From NCBI RefSeq assembly GCF_029504695.1, contig NZ_JAQFIN010000016.1, forward strand, positions 18,394-82,393: DNA of 64,000 bases. Reading direction: 5' to 3'. The first letter of the stretch is position 1. Each line of letters begins with the position of its first letter. Of this stretch, positions 41,602 through 50,151 are shown in pieces. The notes under the pieces are model-generated. The model searched no databases. It was not told the origin of the DNA and saw only the letters and a program-made list of their open reading frames with translations. The stretch comes from Parabacteroides sp. PF5-6 (lineage in GTDB: Bacteria; Bacteroidota; Bacteroidia; Bacteroidales; Tannerellaceae). Made by a program: the position numbers and the translations under genes.

Positions 41602-44422
41602 CCTGCAATCCGCGGGTCGAAAGATTCATTTCCACAAAACGGGCATTCGCATTGGGCGCTTCGCGGGTCAGGATATTCCGGATGTGCGTTGCTGCTTCGG
41701 GATCTTTGGCTACCATATAGAGATAGCCACCCCCACCGGCACCGGGCAGTTTATATCCCAGGCAATAGTCGTGTATCCGGCGGATGATCTGCTCCACTTC
41801 CGGGGGATTCGTACCCTGATCCAATTGTTTGTTCTGTGCCCAGGTCTTACCCACTAACTGTCCGTACTGATGGAAGTCGCCACTCTGGATGGTCTTGTAC
41901 ATTTCCTGCGCGTGGTTCTTCATTTCGTTCAATAGACTCAGGTGCTCCTGGCTATTAAGAAACATACCCTGCACGATCTCCGCCAGGATATCTTTGGCCG
42001 TCCGCGTGATGCCGGTATAATAAAGCAGATGGCAGGGCTGATAGGTCGTATCGGTAAATAAATAGTCGGGCAACCAGCGCACCAAAGGCGTTTGCTGGAA
42101 GCCTTCGCCCGTTTGCAGAAGCTTCAGGCCATGCAACAGGCCGCCATAGGGATCCTGCCAGCCACCTCCGGTTGTCAATAACTGTTCCAGAATCAATGTC
42201 CGGTTACCAATCTCTTGCCTATCCCACCCCAGGCCGCAAAAATCGGAGAGCGCGCCCAGGACCGTTGCCGCCAGGATCGAGCTGGTGCCCAAGCCGGAAC
42301 CCGCCGGGATGGCAGCCAACAACGTAATTTCTATGCCGCAGCCCAAATGCCGCAATTGTTCTTCCAGCGAACCGAACACTTCGGTCGAAAACGCCGGAGC
42401 AAAGCCGGCCAGCGACAGGGCTGCCTTCGGGATAGAGAAAGGCGAACCGATACGGCTGTAATCCAGAAGTTCTTCCCAGGTCGAGACAATCTCCATCTGC
42501 CCCATATCAATCGATCGAAGCACGATCTGAGGGGTTGGCGACGGCTTGACGTAAACCTGCAACGGCGGCTGCCCGTTGAGTTCGATCGCCAGATTAACCA
42601 CCGCGCCACCGGCATAAAGACAGAAAGGCGGCGTATCAGTCCATCCGCCCGCCAGGTCGATACGCACCGGGCTGCGCCCCCATACGATCTGATCCGGGAA
42701 AACGGAGAGTTGCGGTGTTTGTCGTTTATCTTTCAACGCTTCAACCATTCCCTCCTGCAGGAATCGGAAGGCATCGCTTTGTTCCTTCCGGTAGTCAAGG
42801 CCTTTCAGTTTCAATACCCGTGCCCGAAACATAGCGTCGCTCATCTGCTTGATCAACGGCGTATCCGGCGCCAGGGGAGGCGGCAACGGTATCTCTTGTT
42901 TGACAAAACACGAAGCAGCATCCGCCAGATCCAACTGATAGAACACGCTCCGTTCATGGTTCTTGGCAAGCAATGGCCAGCCGTTACGCTGAAAAGCTTT
43001 GCGCTGGCTGATCAGACGCACCAGGTTGGCCTGGTCGGTCAATGCATTGGCAGAGAGCTTGGACGCCCGCTCCCAGATGGCTTTGCCTTCGGTGCGGTGG
43101 GGTTCCGAGATCATCCAGCGCATGACTTCGCCCAGTTCTTCGATCGAATCGCAAACGGGGAATAACGCTGCCTGCTGGATATCCGGGCAATCCGCCAAAG
43201 TGATGCCCCGAACCTCTGCCCAGGCGCGCACCGGCTGGCCCAGAAAAAGCGTCGTGGGATCGAACAGACTTCCTTTGAACAGATCGTGATAACCATACGG
43301 ACGAGCCACCCAGGCAGCATCGCCCAGCGGAACCACATCGATGCAAATGCCCGAAGGCACGGTCAGCTTCCAATCGTTCGCCGGCACACCGGTAATCAGG
43401 TGTTTGTCGTGCAGCTTCCAACGGTCGCCCACATAACTGTTCTCGATCCAAAGCTCCGAATTATCTGCCGTAAGCGTATAATGCACCTCGGCGTTCTGTA
43501 CGAACATCGCCGGATGGGGTTTCACCTTGCGGTGCATGATCAATCGCTGATCGTTGATCCGGTTCTGTATGGCCAGGGTCGAAGAGATCAGTTCCCGGTT
43601 CGTACCGAAATGATAGAACTCGCCTCCGCCCAACGGCAGAATGGCAACCGTCAGGTCTTCAAAATCTTTATCTTTAATCTTCGGATCCACACCCAGGGAA
43701 AGACCAAACTGCCCATAGAGATCGTAGTCGAGGATTCCCCCTTCTTCTCCGGCAGACTTCTTCAACAAGAGACGCACCGCCTTGTCGCTCAACAGCCAGA
43801 CGCCGATATCCATCAGGAAGAAATGCGTGCTCATCCAATCAGCCAACTCCTCCAGGGAAGGTTTCTGCAACATACAATCGAGCACCTCCGGAGAGTCGCG
43901 CCGGGAAAGGAAGACACCGTGATTCACCGCCTGCGAAGGATCGGCCCAGAGGCCGTAACACACCACATCTGCCTCGGGAATCTCCGCCAGCGGCTGCTCA
44001 TTGCGGATATAGACATCCCCACTGGCAATCAAGGTATGTAAGGAATCAGGGGCTTTCTGCATGATCTGCTCGTAGAGTGGCAGTTGCAAAGAGAGAAGAT
44101 TTTGGGATAGTTTCTGCCCACGCGCCCAGCGAAAGACGGGCACCGGCGTAAGCACTTTACCCGAAGGCGCATAGGCCGGCAGGCGACGGCTCTGTCCCGC
44201 GGCATGCAACAAGATGCGTTTCTCGCGACCGATCCAGTCTCCCAGGGCAAGGGTTGATTTCTCGGCCTGCCGGCAACTCTCCAACAACCAGACCGTGCCC
44301 CCGCCCGAACCCAGGCGGGCGCCTATCGGATCCGAGGTACAGAACCATTCTTCACGACTCACCTCCTCCAGTTCGTGAAAAGAAGACACCAGGTTCGGAG
44401 GCAAAGAAAGTAGTTTTTTCAT
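41588..44422 (-). CDS. fkp: Bifunctional L-fucokinase / L-fucose-1-phosphate guanylyltransferase
   Basis: 944 residues, against 949 for B. fragilis Fkp. The N-terminal half is the pyrophosphorylase (DPIGARLGSGGGTVWLL near residue 35, later a left-handed beta-helix with SYVGDRWKLHDKHLITGVP). The C-terminal 360 residues are a GHMP kinase with IDLAGGWTDTPPFC, the ATP loop AIPAGSGLGTSSILAATVLG and KLPGAGGGGYLYMV. Free L-fucose is phosphorylated and then joined to GMP from GTP, giving GDP-fucose by salvage. In Bacteroides this feeds capsule and glycoprotein fucosylation. Followed upstream, 14 bp away, by the cytidylate-kinase-like gene. Confidence 0.96.
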   Translation of the reverse strand: MKKLLSLPPNLVSSFHELEEVSREEWFCTSDPIGARLGSGGGTVWLLESCRQAEKSTLALGDWIGREKRILLHAAGQSRRLPAYAPSGKVLTPVPVFRWARGQKLSQNLLSLQLPLYEQIMQKAPDSLHTLIASGDVYIRNEQPLAEIPEADVVCYGLWADPSQAVNHGVFLSRRDSPEVLDCMLQKPSLEELADWMSTHFFLMDIGVWLLSDKAVRLLLKKSAGEEGGILDYDLYGQFGLSLGVDPKIKDKDFEDLTVAILPLGGGEFYHFGTNRELISSTLAIQNRINDQRLIMHRKVKPHPAMFVQNAEVHYTLTADNSELWIENSYVGDRWKLHDKHLITGVPANDWKLTVPSGICIDVVPLGDAAWVARPYGYHDLFKGSLFDPTTLFLGQPVRAWAEVRGITLADCPDIQQAALFPVCDSIEELGEVMRWMISEPHRTEGKAIWERASKLSANALTDQANLVRLISQRKAFQRNGWPLLAKNHERSVFYQLDLADAASCFVKQEIPLPPPLAPDTPLIKQMSDAMFRARVLKLKGLDYRKEQSDAFRFLQEGMVEALKDKRQTPQLSVFPDQIVWGRSPVRIDLAGGWTDTPPFCLYAGGAVVNLAIELNGQPPLQVYVKPSPTPQIVLRSIDMGQMEIVSTWEELLDYSRIGSPFSIPKAALSLAGFAPAFSTEVFGSLEEQLRHLGCGIEITLLAAIPAGSGLGTSSILAATVLGALSDFCGLGWDRQEIGNRTLILEQLLTTGGGWQDPYGGLLHGLKLLQTGEGFQQTPLVRWLPDYLFTDTTYQPCHLLYYTGITRTAKDILAEIVQGMFLNSQEHLSLLNEMKNHAQEMYKTIQSGDFHQYGQLVGKTWAQNKQLDQGTNPPEVEQIIRRIHDYCLGYKLPGAGGGGYLYMVAKDPEAATHIRNILTREAPNANARFVEMNLSTRGLQVSRS

Positions 44423-44436
44423 CCCATGTATTATAT

Positions 44437-45084
44437 TTATCCGAAATGAGGCGGACGCAGGCTCTGCCGACGCTCGACAATCTCTTTGATCAGGGCCACC
44501 GTCTCATCGATCCCCAGGACAGAGACATCCAACGAATAATGGTAGGCACAAGCCGCTCCCCAGGTCTTGTTTGTATAATAATTGTAGTAGGCGGCACGCG
44601 ACTTATCGGTCTTCACCATTAGTTCCTTGGCCTGTTCCTCATTGATCTCCTGGTTGCGGTATTCCATAATCCGCTGAATGCGGTTCTCTTTCGTGTTATG
44701 TATAAAGAAACTCAACAGCCCCGGATGCTCCCGAAGGATATAATCGGCACAACGCCCAACCAGGATAAACGATTCGTTCTCCGCCAATTTACGGATCGCA
44801 TCGCTTTGCAACTGAAACAAGCCGTCGTTCGACAGGAAATCCGTATACGGCATATACATCCCCATATACGAATAGCCGGTCGTCAAGGCATACGACAAGC
44901 CACTTGCCGTCTGCTCGTCCGCCTTCTCAAAGACATCCTCACTCAAACCGCTCTCTTGGGCCGCCACACGCAGAATCTCTTTATCGTAATAACGAATGCC
45001 TAAAGCCTTAGCCAGCTTCTGCCCCACTTCCCGGCCTCCGCTGCCAAACTGACGCCCTATGGTGATAATCATGTTGTTCTTCAT
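44437..45084 (-). CDS. Cytidylate kinase-like protein
   Basis: 215 residues from the ATG at 45084; another ATG two codons earlier (45090) is equally possible. P-loop-type start ITIGRQFGSGGREVGQKLAKALG, then YYDKEILRVAAQESG, FILVGRCADYILRE, FIHNTKENRIQRIM and a lid-like DKSRAAYYNYYT. It belongs to the cytidylate-kinase-like family (PF13189), widespread in gut Bacteroidetes and distinct from true Cmk; its substrate has not been fixed. Co-directional with fkp and possibly co-transcribed with it. Confidence 0.82.
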   Translation of the reverse strand: MKNNMIITIGRQFGSGGREVGQKLAKALGIRYYDKEILRVAAQESGLSEDVFEKADEQTASGLSYALTTGYSYMGMYMPYTDFLSNDGLFQLQSDAIRKLAENESFILVGRCADYILREHPGLLSFFIHNTKENRIQRIMEYRNQEINEEQAKELMVKTDKSRAAYYNYYTNKTWGAACAYHYSLDVSVLGIDETVALIKEIVERRQSLRPPHFG

Positions 45085-45127
45085 ATGCATATCTAATCTT
45101 TGTATCTTCGGTCTTCTTTGAAGAAGT

Positions 45128-45135
45128 CAAAGATA
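45128..45135 (-). promoter_or_regulatory. -7 element for the cytidylate kinase-like/fkp transcript
   Basis: CAAAGATA is an exact reverse TAnnTTTG, 43 bp before the ATG at 45084. Confidence 0.5.
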
Positions 45136-45187
45136 AAGATAAAATACGAAAAAGGCAGAAAGCATAGCACAATAAACAATAATTTAT

Positions 45188-45195
45188 TATCTTTG
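45188..45195 (+). promoter_or_regulatory. -7 element for the small DUF5053 operon
   Basis: TATCTTTG is an exact TAnnTTTG box 23 bp before the ATG at 45219; no clear -33 TTG. Confidence 0.5.
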
Positions 45196-45218
45196 TTCCA
45201 AATCAAAATCGAACAACT

Positions 45219-45407
45219 ATGATTAATGAATTGGACAAAGAAAAACTAAGAGCTTATATAGAGCACGAGAAAAGAAATCTTTTGTTTTATGCTTCGTTTT
45301 ATGATCACCTTACAGAGGGATTATCTAAAGCAGGAGTTGAGAAACGAATAGATTTTCATTTAGATAGATTAAGCGATATGCTAAAGAAACTGAAAGACAA
45401 CAACTAA
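45219..45407 (+). CDS. Small hypothetical protein
   Basis: 62 residues, charged and helical (LDKEKLRAYIEHEKRNLLFY, LDRLSDMLKKLKDNN). I do not recognise a family. It has its own TAnnTTTG box, starts with ATG, and ends 11 bp before the DUF5053-like gene, which suggests a two-gene operon. Both genes are visibly richer in A and T than the flanking fkp and MATE genes, hinting at later arrival. A small partner or modulator of the next protein is possible but not shown. Confidence 0.6.
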   Translation: MINELDKEKLRAYIEHEKRNLLFYASFYDHLTEGLSKAGVEKRIDFHLDRLSDMLKKLKDNN

Positions 45408-45418
45408 AGAGAATTACA

Positions 45419-45841
45419 ATGAATACAAGAATAGAAATAGAACAGTTAAAAGAAGCCTTTGTCGCACTTGAGACAGATCAGGAAAGGGCTGAGTTCATGA
45501 AGCAGATGAAACTGAGTTTCGATAACAAAACAGATTCAGAACAAGGAATGTTTATCATCGCGTTCGAGCAAAGTGCGAAAGAAGCGTGCGAAAGAGCTGA
45601 TACCGTCATTCAAGATATAGAAATCAAGATAAAGCTATCTGGAATTCTCGATATCATATCCATGTCTTACATTGCAAAGAAGTATTTTAACAAGACAAAA
45701 TCCTGGTTTTCTCAGCGTCTGAATGGACATTTAGTCAATGGTGTTCCTGCTTCGTTTTCAGCTGAAGAACTCAAGATTTTATCTTTTGCACTTGAGGATA
45801 TCAGTCAACAACTAAGTAAAACAGCTCGCTCCATAGCCTGA
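45419..45841 (+). CDS. DUF5053-like protein with a putative HTH
   Basis: 140 residues. N-terminal half helical (IEIEQLKEAFVALETDQERAEFMKQM). The C-terminal part has ISMSYIAKKYFNKTKSWFSQRLNG followed by PASFSAEELKILSFALEDI, which reads like a helix-turn-helix with a conserved SWxxQRLNG recognition segment. This pattern is that of the DUF5053 group found in Bacteroides accessory DNA. A DNA-binding role is inference. A/T-rich compared with neighbours; converges on the MATE gene with 7 bp between stops. Confidence 0.65.
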   Translation: MNTRIEIEQLKEAFVALETDQERAEFMKQMKLSFDNKTDSEQGMFIIAFEQSAKEACERADTVIQDIEIKIKLSGILDIISMSYIAKKYFNKTKSWFSQRLNGHLVNGVPASFSAEELKILSFALEDISQQLSKTARSIA

Positions 45842-45848
45842 CTCTACT

Positions 45849-47207
45849 TTAGAAAGGGGTGGTTACCTGCTTAAACCTCTTGAATTGCCGCATCAATACA
45901 AACCAGGTGAGGACCGAGGCGGAGACATCGGCAAAAGGGATACTGATCCATACGCCCAGCGTGCCCCAGAAATACGGCAATACGATAAGGAAAGGCACCA
46001 GAAAGATCAACTGACGGGTCAGCGACAGGAAGATTGACTTCTTGGGCATACCGATGGAAAGGAAGAAGTTGGTGGCTACCATCTGGAACCCGACAACGGG
46101 GAACAGCATAAAAACAACACGCAAACCTTTCACCGCGATAGCAATCAATTCCGGGTCGGTCGTAAAGATCTTCACCAGCGTGGTCGGGAAGAACTGCGCC
46201 AAGAGGAAGCCGACGGTAGAGATCGCGATGCCGATCCGCAGGGTCAGTTTGGTCACATCCATCACGCGGGGATACAAACGCGCACCGTAGTTATAGCCCG
46301 CAATGGGTTGCATGCCCTGGTTCAATCCCATGATCACCATCACAAACAAAGACGCCAGGCGGTTCACGATCCCATACGCCCCAATCGCCAAGTCACCTCC
46401 ATGTTCCTTCAGTCCCCGATTGATCAGGATCACCACCAGGCTACCACATAGATTCATCAGGAAAGGCGAAAGACCGATGGCAAAGATGCCTTTGACCAGT
46501 TCGGAACGCAAGCGGTAAATGCCGCGCTGGAAACGGATCAATTGATCTTTCTTGGCAAAATGCAGGAGTTGATAGACCAGAGAAATCAACTGAGAGATGA
46601 CCGTCGCCCAGGCCGAACCGGCAATGCCCCACTCGAAGCCAAAGATAAAGATCGGATTGAGGATGCAGTTGATGATCACCGAGGCCAGGGTGGCATACAT
46701 CGACATACGGGGAAAGCCCGCCGAACGCAGGACCGCGTTCAAGCCCAGATACATATGCGTCACCACATTCCCCATCAGGATTATCTCCATATACTCGCGG
46801 GCATAACCGATCGTCTGCTCGCTGGCGCCAAAGAAATAGAGCACCGGATCGAGCACAATCAGGCAGACCACGGTAAAGAGAATACCTATAATCGCATTCA
46901 ACACCAACACATTGCCTAATACCCGGTTCGCTCCCTCGTAATCCTTTTGTCCCAGTTTGAGCGACAGCAAAGTTGCCGCACCGGCTCCAACCAGCGAACC
47001 AAACGCAGCCGCCATATTCATGATCGGAAAAGTCAACGCCAAGCCCGAGATAGCCAAAGCCCCTACCCCATGACCGATAAAAATACTATCGGCAATGTTG
47101 TACAACGAGGCAGCCGTCATCGCCACAATCGCCGGAATAGCATATTGCGTCAATAACTTCCCTGTCTTCTCAGTTCCTAATAAAATCGGTGAATTCTTTT
47201 GTGCCAT
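45849..47207 (-). CDS. MATE-family multidrug/Na+ exporter
   Basis: 452 residues with twelve predicted membrane segments in two homologous halves. Family landmarks: PAIVAMTAASLYNIADSIFIGHGVGALAISGLALTFP at the start, GAGAATLLSLKLGQKD in the first half and NQGMQPIAGYNYGA at the beginning of the second half (the counterpart of the QPxxGxNYGA MATE signature). Expels cationic drugs or other solutes in exchange for Na+ or H+; the substrate cannot be told. Single gene with a TAnnTTTG element (47252-47259) upstream, divergent from the decayed toxin-antitoxin pair. Confidence 0.92.
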   Translation of the reverse strand: MAQKNSPILLGTEKTGKLLTQYAIPAIVAMTAASLYNIADSIFIGHGVGALAISGLALTFPIMNMAAAFGSLVGAGAATLLSLKLGQKDYEGANRVLGNVLVLNAIIGILFTVVCLIVLDPVLYFFGASEQTIGYAREYMEIILMGNVVTHMYLGLNAVLRSAGFPRMSMYATLASVIINCILNPIFIFGFEWGIAGSAWATVISQLISLVYQLLHFAKKDQLIRFQRGIYRLRSELVKGIFAIGLSPFLMNLCGSLVVILINRGLKEHGGDLAIGAYGIVNRLASLFVMVIMGLNQGMQPIAGYNYGARLYPRVMDVTKLTLRIGIAISTVGFLLAQFFPTTLVKIFTTDPELIAIAVKGLRVVFMLFPVVGFQMVATNFFLSIGMPKKSIFLSLTRQLIFLVPFLIVLPYFWGTLGVWISIPFADVSASVLTWFVLMRQFKRFKQVTTPF

Positions 47208-47251
47208 ATCAAAAACATTTCAGGCTGGTAACGGTCCAGGCTAAGCGCATG

Positions 47252-47259
47252 CAAAGATA
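47252..47259 (-). promoter_or_regulatory. -7 element for the MATE exporter
   Basis: CAAAGATA (reverse of TAnnTTTG), 44 bp before the ATG at 47207; no clear -33 box. Confidence 0.5.
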
Positions 47260-47268
47260 CGAATTATG

Positions 47269-47299
47269 TTTGTTTTTGTAGGGAAAAGAGGTATCTTTG
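47269..47299 (+). promoter_or_regulatory. -33/-7 promoter for the antitoxin-like gene
   Basis: TTTG (47269-47272) and TATCTTTG (47292-47299) with 19 bp between them, both exact matches to the Bacteroidetes consensus. The -7 box ends 25 bp before the ATG at 47325. Confidence 0.65.
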
Positions 47300-47324
47300 T
47301 TGTGAAAACATAATCAATACGACT

Positions 47325-47474
47325 ATGACTGCGATAGAGTTAGAAGATGAAAAAGAGGACTTTTATTACTCGCCCGAGGCCTTGCGTGAAGCTGTATTAG
47401 AATCGGAAGAGGATATTCGATCCGGAAGAATCCATACCCTTGAGGAGATAAGAGCCTTACACCCACGCTTATGA
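47325..47474 (+). CDS. Small antitoxin-like protein
   Basis: 49 residues, strongly acidic (IELEDEKEDFYYSPEALREA) and ending SGRIHTLEEIRALHPRL, a tail similar to those of many short type II antitoxins of the Phd/RelB kind that end in GxxxTxEEvxA. Its last codons overlap the ATG of a toxin remnant by four bases (ATGA), the usual coupling of antitoxin and toxin. It has a good promoter. If the toxin is dead, this gene may be an orphan antitoxin. The family call is tentative. Confidence 0.55.
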   Translation: MTAIELEDEKEDFYYSPEALREAVLESEEDIRSGRIHTLEEIRALHPRL

Positions 47475-47566
47475 AACTCCATTTTACCGCCAAAGCCTGG
47501 TTGCTGTTTTCGATTGTCGTCAGTCGCCAAGTAAACTAATCAAGTTAATCAGAAAAATAAAAAGAT
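47471..47566 (+). pseudogene. Remnant of a YoeB/Txe-type toxin gene
   Basis: Starts with ATG inside the antitoxin stop and reads MKLHFTAKAW, as YoeB/Txe toxins begin, then LLFSIVVSRQVN and a stop at 47537-47539. In another frame just downstream (about 47524-47566) the DNA encodes SPSKLIKLIRKIKR, resembling the early helix KKxxKxINxLIxDI of the same toxins. A full toxin has 80-90 residues including the catalytic C-terminus, which is absent. So this is a frameshifted, deleted copy ending just before the next gene. Confidence 0.5.
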
Positions 47567-47575
47567 AAAAACAAA

Positions 47576-48043
47576 ATGGCAGAAGAACTACAAATCAAAG
47601 GGAGTACTAAAAAAGAGAAGTACGAGGAATTACTGCCTCAGATCGAGGCATTGATTGGAGGCGAGAAGGATGTGATCGCCAATATGGCCAATGTGGCGGC
47701 GGCATTGAAGCAGACATTCGGTTTCTTCTGGGTCGGCTTTTACCGGGTGATCGACGACGAGTTGGTCTTAGCCCCTTTCCAGGGCCCGATTGCCTGTACC
47801 CGGATCCGCAAAGGCAGAGGGGTCTGCGGCAGTGTCTGGCAGGAAGCCCGCACACTGATCGTGCCCGATGTCGAACAATTCCCCGGACATATCGCCTGCA
47901 ACTCCGCCTCCCGTTCGGAGATTGTCGTGCCTTTGATCCATAACGGCGAAGTCTCCGCCGTATTGGATATCGACAGCGACACACTCGACAGCTTCGACGA
48001 AACAGACCGGCATTACCTTGAGTTGATTTGCAAACAACTATAA
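47576..48043 (+). CDS. msrC: Free methionine-(R)-sulfoxide reductase (GAF domain)
   Basis: 155 residues, one GAF domain. The three cysteines of the fRMsr family are present at C74 (IACTRI), C84 (GRGVCGSVW) and C108 (HIACNSASRSEIVVP), ten residues earlier than the E. coli numbering 84/94/118. Reduces free Met-(R)-SO using thioredoxin, part of oxidative-damage repair in the cytoplasm. The start follows the toxin remnant by about ten bases. The 3' end overlaps the converging 48038 gene by six bases. Confidence 0.92.
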   Translation: MAEELQIKGSTKKEKYEELLPQIEALIGGEKDVIANMANVAAALKQTFGFFWVGFYRVIDDELVLAPFQGPIACTRIRKGRGVCGSVWQEARTLIVPDVEQFPGHIACNSASRSEIVVPLIHNGEVSAVLDIDSDTLDSFDETDRHYLELICKQL

Positions 48044-48247
48044 ATCCAGATTATATTTTTCTGCCCATTCCTTCTTTTGCCGTTGAACAGTATCATGAAT
48101 ATCCTGAAACAACAAATGATGTGCCTCTTCGCTTTTTTCTTTCGCCACTTTTGCCACTTTTTGCATTATTGCAGTAAGTTGTTCATCCGTCGGCTCCTCC
48201 AAGCTTGTCAAACGATAGGATTTTAATTCTTTTGCAGTCATAACCAT
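48038..48247 (-). CDS. Small hypothetical helical protein
   Basis: 69 residues (67 if read from the second ATG at 48241). Composed of helices: TAKELKSYRLTSLEEPTDEQLTAIMQKVAKVAKEKSEEAHH, then LFQDIHDTVQRQKKEWAEKYNL. I recall similar short proteins in other Bacteroidales but know no function. A TAnnTTTG box (48264-48271) lies 16 bp before the start, which supports it as a real gene. It converges on msrC with a six-base overlap. Confidence 0.6.
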   Translation of the reverse strand: MVMTAKELKSYRLTSLEEPTDEQLTAIMQKVAKVAKEKSEEAHHLLFQDIHDTVQRQKKEWAEKYNLDL

Positions 48248-48263
48248 CTCCCTTTAGTTAAGA

Positions 48264-48271
48264 CAAAGATA
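48264..48271 (-). promoter_or_regulatory. -7 element for the 69-residue gene
   Basis: CAAAGATA, reverse of TAnnTTTG, 16 bp upstream of the ATG at 48247. Confidence 0.4.
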
Positions 48272-48318
48272 GGCATTTATACCATTCCTGATTCCATCAA
48301 CCCAGTAATAACAAAAAA

Positions 48319-48350
48319 CTTGCCGGATAACTTCGCAGTTACCCGGCAAG
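48319..48350 (-). terminator. Rho-independent terminator after the SusC/SusD genes
   Basis: CTTGCCGG (48319-48326) pairs with CCGGCAAG (48343-48350), extended by further pairs inside (ATAAC/GTTAC); minus-strand reading is followed by TTTTTTG. It is 69 bp after the susD stop. Confidence 0.85.
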
Positions 48351-48418
48351 CGGAGTTTTTTTCAATCTTTCAGATCTTTTTTATTCCTAACTATCTTATA
48401 GTTTCTAACAATCTTGAA

Positions 48419-50137
48419 TTAGTTGGAAGTCGGGTTCTGGGTTAACGTACCGGCATACGAGTTGATCGCGTTCTGCGGGATATAATAAACCACGCGATAG
48501 TCGGTCGGTTTTACTTCTTCCATCGCATTGTGCGGACCCGGATAAGCACGTGTCAGTGAACGGCCATTACGGTATACGTCGTAGCTGCGTTCAGCCTGAT
48601 ACGCCAACTCCAAGGTACGTTCTTTCTCTATACGTGTTTCGGCGTTGGTAGCATCCAATGAAGCATAGCCTTCACCCGGAAGTGAACGTTCGCGAACAAT
48701 ATTCAACGCTTCGCGTGCTGTACCATAATCGCCTGCTTTCGCTGCACCTTCGGCTTTGTTCAGGTACATTTCAGCCAAACGGGTGATGATCGGTGAATGC
48801 AACTGAGACTCTTCGCCTTCACGCGCGCATTTCACAATATAGAACATCGGGTTTGCCCGGTTCAAACGGATATACTGATCCAGGTAACCGGTATACGTCT
48901 TACCATCTTTATAGTTGATGGAGTAAATACCTTGTTCCGCATCGATTGCAGTCAACGTATAAACGGTAGGATCTTCCCCTTCCGTACAAGTCACCGTATT
49001 TCCATTTTGTTTCGTATCCGCTTGTACATAGACATAACCGGTCTGCACTCCGGCATCATTCTTCACGTCTTTGATGAAACGGAATACCGGTTTCTCGTCC
49101 GCTTGGAATGCCGGTTCAATAAAGGCAGCACGCGCGTCAACGATCTTACCCTTATACCAGTCGTTACGTCCGGTCTCATCCAAGAGGTTGATATACTTTT
49201 CACTGGCATACATTTCACCCCAACCCATACCACCGATCGTGGAATACATTCCGGGGAAAGTATAATAATGGTCGTAACCGGAGAATTCGGAAGCCACACG
49301 TTTCACGGCAAAGATCGTTTCTTTGTTCTGCTCCGGAGTCATCGTATTGTACTTCATAAAGTCTTCCCGTGAAAGCATATTGTATTTACCGGAGTTGATT
49401 ACCTTATCCGCATACTCAACCGACAGGCGCGCATATTCTGTATTGGGATTATCCCAAGTACCACTCATATACAGGTACACGCGTGACAACAAAGCGTAAG
49501 CCGCTTCTCTTGAAGCATAGATCGAACCATTATTGATGGTCATCATCTCCGCTCCCTTCTTCAGGTCGCTGATCGCCTGCTCATACGTTTCTTTTACGGT
49601 TGAGCGGTCGGGCAATTCCATATTTAAGACATCATCCGGTGTGCCGTTTACGATGGGTACCCCCAGATTGGTTTCCGGATTCTGATAATACGGACGTCCA
49701 TAGGCACGACAGAGGTAGAAATACATCATACCGCGCATAAAGTAACATTCACCCAGTTTGTTATCCACTTCCGCGTTTTGTCCTTCGTCGATCATCTTGA
49801 TGATATTCGAAGTCTGCGCGATCGCTTTATAACTATTATCCCAGAAGCCCTGCAAACGGTAGTTATTGGGCGTACGGGAATACGAGATAAACTCATAGAA
49901 CGCATCGGTAGAAGATCCACGGATGGTAATATTATCTCCGGCATACTCACCGCAACGGTGCATTACATCCGACCAGCTTTTCATTTGGGCATACGAACCG
50001 TCCAACAATGCTTCCAAAGAACCATCCGGGTCGGAAACAATGCTTTCGGCGGCCAAGCTTGAATTCGGTAGTCTTTCTATATCACAGGCTGTAAAGGTAC
50101 AGGCTGTTGCAATGGCAATTGCTAATATCTTTTTCAT
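48419..50137 (-). CDS. SusD/RagB-family nutrient-binding lipoprotein
   Basis: 572 residues. Lipoprotein signal with TAC at about 16-18 (CTFTACDIERLPNS). SusD landmarks: the TPR-like opening ALLDGSYAQMKSWSD, AECYFMRG-like LGECYFMRGMMYFYLCRAYGRPYY, AYALLSRVYLYM, and the C-terminal PIITRLAEMYLNKAEGAAKAGDYGTAREALNIVRERS with ERTLELAYQAERSYDVYRNGR. It forms the lid over its SusC partner on the cell surface and captures a glycan or peptide. It starts 14 bp after susC. The ligand is unknown; no hydrolase gene lies in the same cluster. Confidence 0.94.
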   Translation of the reverse strand: MKKILAIAIATACTFTACDIERLPNSSLAAESIVSDPDGSLEALLDGSYAQMKSWSDVMHRCGEYAGDNITIRGSSTDAFYEFISYSRTPNNYRLQGFWDNSYKAIAQTSNIIKMIDEGQNAEVDNKLGECYFMRGMMYFYLCRAYGRPYYQNPETNLGVPIVNGTPDDVLNMELPDRSTVKETYEQAISDLKKGAEMMTINNGSIYASREAAYALLSRVYLYMSGTWDNPNTEYARLSVEYADKVINSGKYNMLSREDFMKYNTMTPEQNKETIFAVKRVASEFSGYDHYYTFPGMYSTIGGMGWGEMYASEKYINLLDETGRNDWYKGKIVDARAAFIEPAFQADEKPVFRFIKDVKNDAGVQTGYVYVQADTKQNGNTVTCTEGEDPTVYTLTAIDAEQGIYSINYKDGKTYTGYLDQYIRLNRANPMFYIVKCAREGEESQLHSPIITRLAEMYLNKAEGAAKAGDYGTAREALNIVRERSLPGEGYASLDATNAETRIEKERTLELAYQAERSYDVYRNGRSLTRAYPGPHNAMEEVKPTDYRVVYYIPQNAINSYAGTLTQNPTSN

Positions 50138-50151
50138 ATCCTAATTCTTTC

